Of a stretch of DNA of 64,000 nucleotides, positions 12,490-23,929 are shown in pieces; position 1 is the first letter of the stretch; each line of letters starts with the position of its first letter. Origin of the DNA: Leucosporidium creatinivorum (Eukaryota; Basidiomycota; Microbotryomycetes; Leucosporidiales; Leucosporidiaceae). The translations under genes were made by a program, and so were the position numbers. The DNA lies in assembly GCA_001600635.1 (NCBI GenBank), contig BCKL01000005.1, positions 747,350-811,349 of the forward strand. Direction: 5' to 3'. The notes under the pieces are model-generated. The model was not told the DNA's origin and ran no database searches. It was given only the letters and a program-made list of their open reading frames with translations.

Positions 12490-12760
12490 CGCCTGCCAGC
12501 AGTTCAGCACCTCGCCCGCCGAGCAGTATCATGAGAGAAGGCCGAGACGGGCAGCTTCAGCGAGTAGGAAGCGGCTAGGAGTGGCGAGGAGGTATCGAGT
12601 GTCAAGGGTACACGCTTATGTGTACTCTTGCGAAGTCTGCAAAGAAATTCTCAGTGCTCGGCTCGGATCTCGGCTCTCGAGCTTCTCCGAAGGGCGAGCC
12701 AACTCACTGTTCAGGCGCGGGTGACGAGCAGCCTGCAGTGAACATGGTTCGAATCCATCA
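12490..12760 (+). pseudogene. Relic of the 3' end of a second MFS transporter gene
   Basis: On the plus strand, bases about 12517-12576 closely match the end of the transporter gene at 8011-8060 (read on its own strand). The match covers CTCGCCCGCCGAGCAGT, then AAGGCCGAGACGGGCAGCTT and a stop codon in the same place. Similarity continues beyond the stop into the 3' flank, to about 12755. No upstream transporter sequence remains; the dioxygenase stop is only about 80 bp away. So this is a leftover tail plus 3' UTR of a lost copy, or one arm of an old inverted duplication flanking the transporter-dioxygenase pair. Within it, CAGTTCAGCACCTCGCC-like words repeat at about 12480-12515. Confidence 0.65.
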
Positions 12761-13002
12761 GGTCTCAGCTCTGATGTACAGCTTCGAAACGTACAAAGTC
12801 GAGACTCATCGTGAAAAAGCTCGGCTCGCCAGAGTCGCCGAGGCGGTCAAGAAGGCTGAACTGGGCTGGCTCTGGTTGGCCTTCGACCACATCGTTTCAG
12901 AGCAGCTAACACACTCTGGCAAGCTCTACATCACCTCAACTAGCTCCGCTCAGCACCCACCCTACAACTCCTCCCTCGACACACCTCACAGCAAGCTCCA
13001 AG

Positions 13003-16000
13003 ATGGCCTCGCTCCCTCAAAGCAAGACCGACTACCTCACGGTGGTCGGCACGGCCAAGTCCAAGTCCCTCAAGTCGTACAGCAAGGATGAAGTCGCCAA
13101 GGTGGGTTACTACAGCTTTCGGGAGAGCGGATGAGTAGCCGGCGAGCGCAGGCATGCGGAATCTGGGGAAACGACGCGCTCGGGTTGGTGGGAAGGTGGC
13201 AGCTGGCCAAGGAGCAGCAAGGGGGGCGGATGAGACTCAAGGCTACTCAGCTACAGCCCTGGCCGGTCCAGCCGATGCCGAGCAGACCTCGGACACACGC
13301 AGCTGGGAGGACGAGAGCTGACCAGCCTCTTTGGGCCCGTGCAGCACAACAAGGAGGGCGACTTGTGGATCATCATTGACTCGGCTGTCTATGTGAGTAC
13401 ATAAAGCTGCTTTAACTCCTCTGTAGACGACCAAGAGCTCACACCTGGCCCTCTGAACAGGACCTGTCCAAGTTCGTCGACATGCACCCTGGAGGAGTCT
13501 ATGTTCTGCTCGAGGTCGCCGGCAAGGATGCTACCGAGGCTTTCTTCGCCATGCACCGCTCCGAGGTGCTCATCAAGTACGGCCGCTACATCATCGGCAC
13601 CCTCGACAACGAGAAGCCCAAATACGTTCTCCCTACTCCTGGAGCCCTCTCGCCCGTTCCCTACGCGTGAGTTCTGTACTGTATAGCTTCGTCTGAACCC
13701 CGCTGACTCGATTCTTGACCCACAGCGAGCCTGGATGGTTGAGGTGAGCTTTCCCGAGCTTTCGGCGTTCGAGTCGTCGAGCTTTGGAGATCGAAAAGCT
13801 GACTCTGTTGTATCACAGCGAGGGATACAAGTCGCCCTACTACAAGGACTCGCACCGTGCCCTCCAGAAGTACATGAGGCAGTTGTACGTCTCGGCGCTC
13901 TGTCTCTAAACTTCCCTTCCCCTCGCTCGACAGCGGCGGCAGCCCATCCTACACTCACTGATCGCTTTCTCCTTCCCAACAACAGCACCGACGACCACAT
14001 CCGCGCCGAGGCTCAGCTCCACGAGAAGTCGGGCGAGAGGCCCACCGTCGAGCTCATTCAGAAGATGGGAGCCGAGGGCGTGCACATCAACGCCATGCGC
14101 TTGGGTCCCTCCAAGCTCCTTCACGGCCTCAAGCTCCCTGGAGGCGTCAAGGGAGAGGAGTTTGACTACTTCCACGAGTCCATCATCACTCAAGAGCTCG
14201 TTCGCGCCGGCGCCCGTGGATACGCCGACGGACTGCAGGGTGGAATGGTCATCGGGTGGGTGGTGGATGCTTCAACTGCTCTCTACGCTTACTAACGAGT
14301 CGCTCCGGACAGACTCCCTCCCGTCATGAACTACGGCTCGGAGGCGCTCAAGAAGGCGGTCATCCCCGACGTGCTCGCCGGCAAGAAGTTCATCGCTCTC
14401 GCCATCTCGGAGGCTTTCGCCGGATCCGATGTCGCTGGTCTTCGCTGCACGGCCAAGAAGACTGCCGTACGTGTCTCGCCTCTTGACCGCCAGTCTCGGC
14501 CGGAGCTGACCTGCCTCGGCTCTGACAGGACGGCAAGCATTACATCGTCAACGGAACTAAGAAGGTGAGCTGCTCAAAGCGTCTTGCACGCTAGAACACC
14601 GCACTGACCCTCTCTCCCTCTCGCAGTGGATTACCGTACGCTGAAAGCTCGGCGAGCGTGACAGCGGAGCGAAACTGACCTTCGATGTTCTTGACAGGGC
14701 GGAAACTTTGCCGACTACTTCAGCACCGGAGTCAACACCGGCAACGGTCTCTCCATGCTCCTCATCCCCCGCGGCGAGGGCGTCGAGACCAAGATCATCA
14801 AGACTTCCTGTCCGTCGCCGTCGATTCTCTGGCTCCAGCTTGAGCTGATCTCTCCCTCCTAACAGACTCTTCTTCCGCTGGTACTGCCTACATCACGTTC
14901 GACAACGTCCGCGTACCTGTGGAGAACTTGCTTGGAAAGGAGGGCAAGGTGGGACTCGCCGAATTTCATCCGCTTGCGCCGAGCCGAAGCTGACGAAACT
15001 CTACTCGCTCGCTCTCCACTCTTCTCCACTCTCTCACTCTGCTGTCCGCTTTGACTTCTCACTCGGCCTCCCACCATACCACAGGGTATCTACGTCATCC
15101 TCTCCAACTTTAACGTAGGTCTCCAGAGCCAACCATCCCTTCGACCGAGCGCTGACCATCATCTCTTCCTCTCCCCTTCAGCACGAGCGTTGGGTCATGT
15201 GCTGCGGCAGTGCGATGGGGTCGAGGTTCATCGTTGAGGAGTGCTTCAAGTGGGCCCACCAGAGGAAGGGTGAGCTGTTCTTCTCTCGCGCTGTCGTTCT
15301 CGCCGAAGCTGACCCTGCCCCCTCTCTCCAGTCTTCGGCAAGCCCCTCATCGAGCAGCCTGTAATCCGCCAGAAGTTCGCGCACATGTTCGCCAAGGTCG
15401 AGGCTGTCCAGGCATTCCTCGAGCACATCAGTGAGCTTCGCAGCGAGTTCGTCTGCTCCGCCGCGAGCCTTCGCTGATCTTTCGTCCATCACTCCACAGC
15501 CTACCAGATGAACTCGATGACCTACGCCCAGCAGGCCGAGCACCTCGGTGGACCCATCGGTATCCTGAAGGTGAGCGCTGGAGCCCTTCAGCCCTCGCTT
15601 GCTTGCTCGCTTCTTCGAGCACTAACCTCGTATCCCATCACCAGATGTACTGCACTCGCGTCGCCGGAGAGATTGCCGACGATGCCGTCCAAATCTTTGG
15701 AGGACGTGGTATCACTCAGGGCGGTATGGGAGGATACATCGAGATGGTCAGTTCGAGTTGGCTTCCTCGTCCGCTCACGTCGAGCCGAGAGCTGACATCA
15801 TTCTTTCTCGCCCAAAGTTCCAGCGCACCCAGAAGTTCGATGCTATCGTACGTTTACTTGACTGCTGCTTACCGCCGAGCGTTCGCTGACTTATCTCCTC
15901 CCACTAAAGCTCGGTGGCGCCGAAGAGGGTGAGCTGAACCAACACCACCTCCCGCACATCGCTTGTACTGACTCGCCTGCTCCTCCACCACAGTTCTCGG

Positions 16001-16233
16001 AGATCTCGGAGTTCGTCAGGCCAGTCGCAAGATGCCCAAGGCCGTCCTGTGTAAGTTGGCTCAGCTTCAGGGTGGGCCGAGCGAAGTCGACAGCAGCGCT
16101 GCCTGAGCGACCTCGGCAGCTGATGGGAGGGCGACAATTAGACGCTCCCTCGGCTCCCTCGAACGCTCCGGGGGGCCTCAGCAAGGTCGGCGACGAACGC
16201 TCGCTGACTTTACCTCTCGCCTCGCCTGCAGAA
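13003..16233 (+). CDS. Cytochrome b5-acyl-CoA dehydrogenase fusion
   Basis: A flavoprotein that dehydrogenates acyl-CoA, with an N-terminal haem domain. It has about twenty exons. The b5 part (residues about 25-105) reads HNKEGDLWIIIDSAVYDLSKFVDMHPGGVYVL, with the HPGG haem ligand. The dehydrogenase part then shows LGPSKLLHGLKLPGG, ALAISEAFAGSDVAGLRC (flavin-binding signature), HYIVNGTKKWIT, NVRVPVENLLGKEGKG, RQKFAHMFAKVEAVQ and QIFGGRGITQGGMGGYIE. The order is that of fungal b5-ACAD proteins. One exon is only 9 nt (14627-14635, W-I-T). The stop codon is probably split: the exon ending at 16050 gives T, and AA follows the intron at 16232-16233. Reading through that donor would instead add about 18 residues. 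The first intron is long (about 245 nt). Confidence 0.9.
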
Positions 16234-16800
16234 TCGCTCGTTCGCCTCGCACATGCTTCTCCCTTCTGCTCTCGCTGTGTTATCCATACCCCTCAGACTC
16301 CTCGAATTGTCGAAATCAAATCTATCCATCAGTGTTATACTCTACAGTGGGCGACAACACAGCGAGCAGCGAGAGAGCGCAGGCGCTCGGCGAACGGACG
16401 CCGAACAGTCGACTCGAGGGTCAGGTCCAGGACCATGAGAGCAGGTCCAACGATGGGTTAAGGTGCAGAAGAGTGTCAAACAACTCCCTACAGAGATCTC
16501 AGCGCTTGAGCTGCAGAATCAAGGTTAGGCCCCTGTGGACCGAGCTCAGAGCGATGAGGTCAAGCTCTCAGCGCCTGGCTGGCTCAACCTCCCACCACAT
16601 CTTCCTGTGAGTCCTCGTTTTCGCCTACAGCTCGCGCACACGGGACAGGCTACGGCCATCCCCACTGTGCTGGCTAAATCCCTACAGAAACAGCCAAGCT
16701 GACACTTTCTCGCTGCCTCCCAACTCGCCTCTCTCAACCTCCTACCACTCGCTCCCCGCTCGCTGTACCTCGTTCCGCTCATTTCGACCCTCTCCTCACC
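16234..16800. other. Intergenic, no gene recognised
   Basis: Holds the 3' UTR of the acyl-CoA dehydrogenase gene and the leader of the cyclophilin gene. Several CTACAG and GCTGAC words at about 16620-16700 suggest a 5' UTR intron, but no borders can be fixed. Confidence 0.4.
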
Positions 16801-18074
16801 ATGTCCATGATGTTCCGCCGCGGCCTTACCACCGCTAAGACCATGTCTGTACGTTGCTCTTCGCCTTTTCCTCTCCCCTTCTCGATGGGCTCAGCGCGCA
16901 AACACGTGGAGCCCGACCTCGCTGGGCTCTCAATACGGCCCAGCAGCGGGCGCCATCCGTCGTCGCTGAGATTGTAGACCTCCCTGCCGAGCTCGAATGC
17001 TGACCCTACGCTCCCTTCTCGCAGAACGTGTGAGCTTGCTGCCTTCTCGGTCGTGGAAGCGCGGGGAAGGAAAGGAAAACTGATGCCCGCTCTCCCTGTC
17101 GTACAGCTTCTTCGATATCGCCCACGACGGACAGGCCCTCGGCCGCGTTGAGTTCAAGCTCTGTGAGTAGTTGCTCCTCTGGTGGAACTCGGTCGATGCG
17201 GAAAGCTGACCTTTCGCGCCTTCTCCGCAGACGATGACGTCGTCCCCAAGACCGCCGTATGCTTGCCTCGATGCCACAGGAGTGCCACAGAGTGATACTG
17301 ACTCTTACGCATTTCCCGCCCTACAGCGCAACTTCCGTGAGCTCGCTACCGGACAGAACGGGTAAGTTGCTGCTCGTTGAACTCTCAGCTTGGAGGGCTC
17401 GCCCGCTTACCCGCTCTACTCGTCTTTAGCTACGGATACGAGGGCTCCGGATTCCACCGTGTCATCCCCAACTGTGAGTCGAAGCTGGTTTCCTCGTCTC
17501 GACTTCGGCGCCGAGCGCTGACCTCTGCTGCTCGCTCCTCACAGTCATGCTCCAGGGAGGAGACTTCACCCGCCACAACGGTACCGGTGGAAAGTCCATC
17601 TGTACGTCTCTCTCCCCCATTCGAACGCCCGACCTCAGAGCTGACTCTCTCGGCGCTCGTAGACGGTGAGAAGTTCGCCGACGAGAACTTCAAGCTCAAG
17701 CACACCAAGGCTGGACTTCTCTCCTCGGCCAACGCTGGACCCAACACCAACGGATCCCAGTTCTTCATCACCACCATTGTCACCTCGTGGCTCGATGGCA
17801 AGCACGTCGTCTTCGGTGAGGTCGTCAACGGCATGGACATCGTCAAGAAGGTCGAGTCCCTCGGATCCGACTCTGGAAAGGTGAGCAGCATACCTCTCTA
17901 TCAGTGTGCGAGGAGAGCGCAGCCGAACGGTCTTTGGAGCATCGCGCTGACTTCGAACTTGCTCTCCCCCTTCTCGCTCTCTCCTCACTGTCCTCTCCGC
18001 CCTCTACTGCCTCTCTACCCCTACACCACCAGACCAAGGGCAAGATTGTCATCACCAAGTCTGGAGAGTGCTAA
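16801..18074 (+). CDS. CPR1: Cyclophilin A-type peptidyl-prolyl cis-trans isomerase
   Basis: Cyclophilin that isomerises X-Pro bonds and binds cyclosporin A. It starts [16 protein letters not shown], a short basic extension that may direct part of the protein to mitochondria. It continues [20 protein letters not shown]. The catalytic core shows [19 protein letters not shown], then [25 protein letters not shown] with a Trp shortly after (cyclosporin-binding position), and [14 protein letters not shown]. It ends TKSGEC. About nine exons. The second coding exon is only 5 nt (17025-17029, AACGT); it is needed to keep the frame and to give the conserved N-V before FFD. An internal ATG (MS, 16843) could give a cytosolic form. 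Confidence 0.95.
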
Positions 18075-19041
18075 ACGCTCAAAGTCTGTGCTCTTGAAAT
18101 ATGAAGCCCTCCGAGGCAAATCGTCGTATCGCAGCTTCGCCGAGACGAGAGCTCGAGATGGGCTGCCAGGACTGCTTTGCGAGCTGGATCACACGCTATA
18201 TCCAACCTACTACGCGAGCGCACAACACACCTCAGCTCGACCGAGCGCCGACAGCGCCTTCGCCAGCTCAGCGCCGAATGTCATCCTTCAGCGGCGGCTT
18301 CGTTGGCCGGCGTGTGGTGAGCTTCTGCGAGTACTTCCGAACTGCTCTCGGACTCAAGCTGGACCTGTCACACCCTCTTGATCTCTTGTGCGGCGAGCAA
18401 GGCTGCAGAGAGAAGGCGAGCGGCGCATATCGCGCAGGTCCCGGGTCGACTTCCCCTCCCCATGAATCGGTGGATCTATCGCGACTCTGCTCTGCCTGTC
18501 AGGATGAGAGCAAGGTGCAGAAGGAGAGAAGCAAGAGGTCTGTGCACTCGCCCCTTTTCCCAACTCCGAAAGCTGCGCTGTTACTCAAGGACTGCAAGAG
18601 CGACAACCGAGAGAGCGGATTCGCACTGTGAATACATTTGGAAATCTCTTGGAAAGGCTTGGCTGCTGGCGAAGTCCCGCTCTGGCCTGGAGAGAGATCC
18701 CGAACTTCTTTGTCTGATTGCAGCTCTTTCCCTTCATCTGATCAGAACTTTTTGCTCGAGGTGAGGAAACGGCTGTATAGAGCTACTCTGCTACAACAGG
18801 CGAGCCTCGTTAGCTCACCCCACATCTTGCTTTCTCCCCCCCTCGCCGTTACCCTCTCCGCAACCAGGCCTGCTTCTCGTACGCGCTCTGACGTCTCAAT
18901 ACCTCGTCTACCGCTACCTGTAAGTACAATCCACCTTCCCGGAACCCTACTTGAGAGGCACTTGCTCGTGTACACCCCTCACCACCTCTCGAACCCTTCA
19001 CTGATCTTTCTCGCTTGCTTGGCTGATCGGCAGCTGTCAAC
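18075..19041. other. Intergenic upstream of the first FTR1 gene
   Basis: About 970 bp without a recognisable gene. A pyrimidine-rich leader precedes the ATG. I looked for GATAA-type iron-regulator (Urbs1/SreA GATA factor) sites and found no convincing cluster. Confidence 0.4.
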
Positions 19042-21155
19042 ATGGGAAACATCTTTTCAGTCCCGCTCTTCTTCATCGTGAGTATTTGGTCTTGTTGATC
19101 GCGCAGTGAGCGGGTCGGATTATGGCTGTAGGCGAGCAGGAGACGAGTTCGCCGAAGTGCAGAAGAGCGATTTCGGCGCCGAGGCTTTGACCGGGAACCA
19201 AGGCCTTCCCTGGATCGGAAGAGCTCAGAAGGAAATCCAGCGTACTTCTGCTACCATGCAGGACCTCAGGAACCCACTAGATCCCGTGTCAAGTGCAGCG
19301 CTGACCCCCTTCACTCCCCTCCCTTGCAGGTATTTCGTGAGACGATCGAGGCTGTTCGTTGCTCCTGCACCTCTTTCATCAGGGCTCCAAGCTCACTCAC
19401 AACTCCCTCAGGCCATAATCATCGCTGTCCTCCTCGGTCTCGTCGAGTCGCTCGTCGACAAACCTCTCGGCGTCGACGAGAAGGCCTCTACCGAGGTGGA
19501 TGATGCCGCCAAGAAGCGACTGGTCAGGAGGATGCGGCTACAGATTTGGGCAGGTGCTCTCGCCGGTCTCTTCATCGCTCTCTGCATTGGTGCTGCCTTC
19601 ATCGCCGTCGTGAGTTCGGCTCGGACTTGAACTCGCTGAGGCCATCCGCTGACTTAAGCTCACTGGCCCGCTCCCACTCCTCCGTCTGCTCGACCAACTC
19701 TTGTTTCCAGTTCTTCACCACGCTGAACGACCTCTGGTCCCGGTCTGAGGAGATTTGGGAGGGCGCTTTCTCGCTCGTCGCTTCGTGAGCTCTTTCTTTC
19801 TCCCTCAACCCCGACTCAAAGCTGACCGATGCTTCTCTCGCAGCATCATCATATTCGTCATGGGTCTCACCATGCTCCGTATCGATCGCTCCAAGCTCAA
19901 GTGGAAGCTCAAGCTGCAGGGCGCCTTCGACAAGACGGAGCACGCCGAGCTCGACGAGAAGGACAGGAAGGAGGGCAAGGGCAGCAAGTGGACTCTGTTC
20001 CTGCTGCCTTTCATCACGGTACTGCGCGAGGGTCTGGAGGCTGTCGTCTTCATCGGAGGTGTCTCGCTCGGGCAGTCGGCCAAGTCGATTCCTCTTGCTG
20101 CTATCACAGGACTCATTTGCGGTCTCATCGTCGGCTGTACGTATACCTCCCTACTCTTATATACATCCGCTGATCTCCTGGGCCTCTGTAGACCTCATCT
20201 ACGCCTCTGGCTCGCGCGTCAACCTCACCATCTTCCTCGTCGTCTCCACCAACATTCTCTTCCTTCTCGGCGCCGGTCTCTTCTCCAAGGCCGTCAACGG
20301 CTTCCAGCGCTATAAGTTCAACAAGGGGTGCGTTCCTGCCTTCGATCATCCGCACGAAGACCGCCGAAGCTGACCTTCTGCGCTCGGCGCTTGCAGTGTC
20401 GGCGGTGATGTCTCCGAGACTGGCTCTGGACCTGGATCCTATGACGTGCATGGAAATGTGTAAGTCACAGCTACGCGTGGGGATGTTATACCGAGCGTCT
20501 GCTCTGAGAAAGCGTGACCTCGGCGGTCGTTCAACGATCTTTCGCCGCCCCTACGCCGCGCCGAGAGCATTACTGACTCCCAAATGGCTTTGTAATCGCT
20601 CATCTAGATTCCATCTTACGTACGGATCGCCCGAGAACAAGCTTGAGGGCAAGGGATGGATGGTGTTCAACGTGAGCCCGCTCCTCGACCGCCGAGCGCT
20701 TGTTGCGACGCTTTCCTGACTCTCTCGCATCGTAGTCGATCCTCGGATGGGACTCAAACGCCACTGTTGGATCCATTCTCGCCTACTGCTTCTTCTGGTA
20801 CGTCTCCGCTCCTTCTCATCGGCTCGGCGCTGCGTTGACCTGCTCCATTCGGTCGACGCAGGATCGCCGTCGCCGTCGCTCTCTTCTACATGAAGTGGAA
20901 CGAGGGTCGCACATCCCTTTTCGTGAGTACATCGCACTCTTCCTCTCGAAACGCCTCTAACCCTTCCAACGTCTACAGGGCTACCACTCGGCGGCAGGTC
21001 ACCGCCGTAACGAGAAGGCGGCCGAACGCTCCTTCACTACCTCCGAAAAGACTAGGCATTCGGATGACAAGGGCAAGGACATTGAGGAGGCCAGGCCGAC
21101 CCTCAACCACGCCGGCGAGTCCGACACTAGCGAGGAGATCAAGACCTCGGCGTGA
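19042..21155 (+). CDS. FTR1: High-affinity iron permease FTR1, copy A
   Basis: Plasma-membrane Fe(III) permease that normally works with a multicopper ferroxidase (Fet3). It starts MGNIFSVPLFFIVFRETIEA, giving the first RExxE iron motif. It continues in hydrophobic segments AIIIAVLLGLVESLVD and IWAGALAGLFIALCIGAAF. A cytosolic loop contains LRIDRSKLKWKLKLQGAF. The second RExxE is in VLREGLEAVVFIGGVSLGQS, followed by SGSRVNLTIFLVVSTNILF. It ends in a charged tail HAGESDTSEEIKTSA. Seven transmembrane helices are expected. About nine to ten exons; the first intron is unusually long (about 250 nt). No ferroxidase gene is in the window. The next gene is a tandem paralogue. Confidence 0.95.
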
Positions 21156-21563
21156 GCATGCGCGCCGAGCAGGTCGAGGGATGGCTCGGGACGAGGTATT
21201 TCCAGGGATTTTTGCGCGTAATACAACTCACTCTATTTGCATGCTGTATGGCATCTCGCGAAAGCAACTCCCTCACCCCGACTTTGCCCCAGGTCTCGTT
21301 CTCAAATTGGATCAAGGCGCTAGACCTTGAGTCGGAATCTGATGGCTAACTGCTTGACTGGCTTTTCCCATCTATCCTTCGACCCTCTCCATCAGTGAGC
21401 CCGACTGCTCCCATCCCTCGTTCCAGCTTGCCCCCTTCTCGACTCGGCTGCTCACCCTCCCCTCCCCTCCCCCTCCTCCTCCTCCCCGCTCCCTTCTTCC
21501 GCCTCGTGTTCTTGCGTTTGCAGCCTTCTCACCTCGTCCAGCGGGTGATCTCGAGCGAGCACC
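21156..21563. other. Spacer between the tandem FTR1 genes
   Basis: 408 bp. It contains the 3' UTR of copy A and a strongly pyrimidine-rich leader for copy B (about 21400-21540, with CCCTCCCCTCCCC and (CTC)n tracts). No gene or known operator is recognised. Confidence 0.4.
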
Positions 21564-23702
21564 ATGGGAAACGTCTTCAGTGTACCCATCTTCTTCATTG
21601 TGAGTCCATCTGCTAGTCTACAGCGGCGCAGGGGCTGGGACAACGGCAGGCGAGCGTCGACAGGACGCTGCTCCCGAGGCACCCCGGCACTCGCTGTCCA
21701 TCGGCCGTTAACTGATCAGATTTTGCTTTCGTATGCTACAGGTGTTCCGAGAGACGATTGAAGCTGTACGTGGTGAATATATTTCCTACCCAATCCCACC
21801 GCTGACTTCGACTTCACTACTTCGGCTTTCGTCTGTCCCAGGCCATCATTATCTCCGTTCTGCTCGGTCTCGTCGAAAACCTGGTCGACAAGACAGAAGT
21901 TGTTCCTACGGAGAAGGCCGAGGAGGATGCCGAGACGATGGCAAATCGGAAGCGGCTGATCAAACGGATGAGGATGCTGGTCAGTCGGCGCCAACTCTCG
22001 GCGCTGTTTCGAAGCTCATCGCTCGCCGTCTACAGATCTGGGCAGGAGCTCTCCTCGGTCTCTTCATTGCTCTGTGTATCGGAGCCGCCTTCATCGCCGT
22101 TGTGAGTACCTTCTGTCCCTCCCTCCTGCTCGGCGATGGTGTCTCACTCCCGCTTGTCCGTCCAGTTCTTCACCACACTTTCCGACATCTGGTCCAAGTC
22201 GGAAGAGATCTGGGAGGGTACTTTCTCGCTTCTCGCCAGGTGAGTCCTATCCATCAACGTCGATCTCGGCCCCCCTTTGCCTCGCTCGGCGCTGACTCCC
22301 TCTCCTCCCACTTCCTGCGCTTCTGCAGTCTCATCATCTACGTAAGGTCGCTTGCGGCTCGACGAGACACCTGCAGAGCTGACGCGGCTTCCTACAGGTC
22401 ATGGGCGTCACTATGCTTCGCATCGACCGCTCGAAACTCAAGTGGAAGATCAAGCTCGAGGGCGCCTTCGACAAGAAGCCCAACGAGGAACTCACCAAGA
22501 AGGAGCGCAAGGAGGGACGCAGCGGAAAGTGGACGCTCTTCATTCTGCCACTGGTCACTGTCCTGCGTGAAGGTCTCGAGGCCGTCGTCTTCGTGGGAGG
22601 AGTCTCTCTCGGTCAATCCGCCAAGTCTATCCCTCTCGCCGCTATCGTCGGTCTCATCTGCGGTCTGGTCATCGGCTGTAGGTCATCGAGCTGCAGGCCA
22701 GCGGTTGAACGACGCTGAACCCTTCCTCGGCGTTCGCAGACCTCATTTACGCCTCGGGTTCGCGCGTCAACCTGTCCATCTTCCTCATCGTCTCTACCAA
22801 CATCCTCTTCCTTCTTGGCTCTGGTCTCTTCTCCAAGGTGAGGCCTGCCGCTATCAGCTTCGGCAAGTCGAGAAGCTCGTCTGACCCATCGCCCTCGCGT
22901 TCCCCTTCGCAGTCCGTCCTCTTCTACCAAAGGAACGCTTTCAACAAGGGCGTTGGTGCTGATGTCGAGGAGCTTGGTCTGGGTCCCGGATCCTACGATG
23001 TTCGCGGTAACGTGTACGTCCTGATGCGCCGAGGGGCGGCTCCCGAGGCCGCTAGATCGCTGTGAACGCCCTGCTCTTCTTTTCTGAGCGATGCTGACCA
23101 CTCTTGCGACTTTGAACACACTTTTCAGATGGCACGTCACGTACGGGAACCCAGAAAACAACCTCAGTGGTCAAGGCTGGTCGATTTTCAACGTAATTTC
23201 TCCCTGCTCGGCGCTGAGACGAGTTATACGGCTAACTTCTGTCCCCGCTGACAGGCCATCCTGGGATGGACCAACTCTGCTACTCTGGGCTCCGTTTTGA
23301 GCTACTGCTTCTACTGTACGCCCGGTTCACCCTTCTGCCGACTTGTGGACCTCGCCTGACCTTTCTCGGCTCGCAGGGTTCGCCGTTATCGCTGGGCTCG
23401 TGTACATGAAGTGGTCGGAAGGTCGCTCCTCCATCTTTGTAAGCTACACATCGCACTCTTCCTCCCAGACCGACTCTTAATCCTATCAACTCTCGCAGGG
23501 ATTCCACTCGGAGGCAGGTCGCCGTCGCCAGGAGAAGGCTGCCGCCCTCGCCAAGGCCGACGGCGCATCCACTTCATCAGAGCAGACCAAGACGTCCGAT
23601 GAGAAGGCCATCAAAGATATCGAAGAGGCGCGACCCACGCTGAACCGCGACGGCGAGTCGGCCGTCTCGGACGACAGCCAGGAGATCAAGGCTTCGGCTT
23701 AG
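21564..23702 (+). CDS. FTR1: High-affinity iron permease FTR1, copy B
   Basis: Tandem paralogue of the preceding permease. It starts MGNVFSVPIFFIVFRETIEA (first RExxE) and carries VLREGLEAVVFVGGVSLGQS (second RExxE). The loop LRIDRSKLKWKIKLEGAF and SGSRVNLSIFLIVSTNILF match copy A closely. The tail differs and is richer in Ala/Lys, ending SDDSQEIKASA. Copy B has at least three introns that copy A lacks: 21980-22035, 22342-22397 and 22838-22912. One of them leaves a 13-nt exon at 22329-22341. All seven expected membrane segments remain, so both copies look functional. They may differ in affinity or regulation (inference). Confidence 0.95.
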
Positions 23703-23929
23703 AAGGGCGTGGTAGATACTGGGAGCGCCGAAGGGAGGCGCAGGGTTTGATAGATGCTTTGCGAGGGCGATCCTGTGTAGCGGGTCGCTGCAGTAGAATG
23801 CACCAACAACGCTTCGGCGATACATCTTCGAGATCCTCGAACTCTCTCAGGGGAGCGGTGCGAAGGCGGTGGATGTATCGCGATCGCTCTATAACAACAA
23901 ACGACTACAAGTACACAGCGAACCCGCTT

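Noticed and set aside
12745-12765. T-arm-like word GGTTCGAATCC, possible tRNA
   Set aside because: The flanking stem is incomplete and no acceptor, D or anticodon arm can be drawn. It lies inside the transporter 3' repeat.
18075-19041. GATA-factor iron-response sites before FTR1-A
   Set aside because: I found no convincing pair of (T/G)GATAA sites; isolated GATC or TATC words are not enough.
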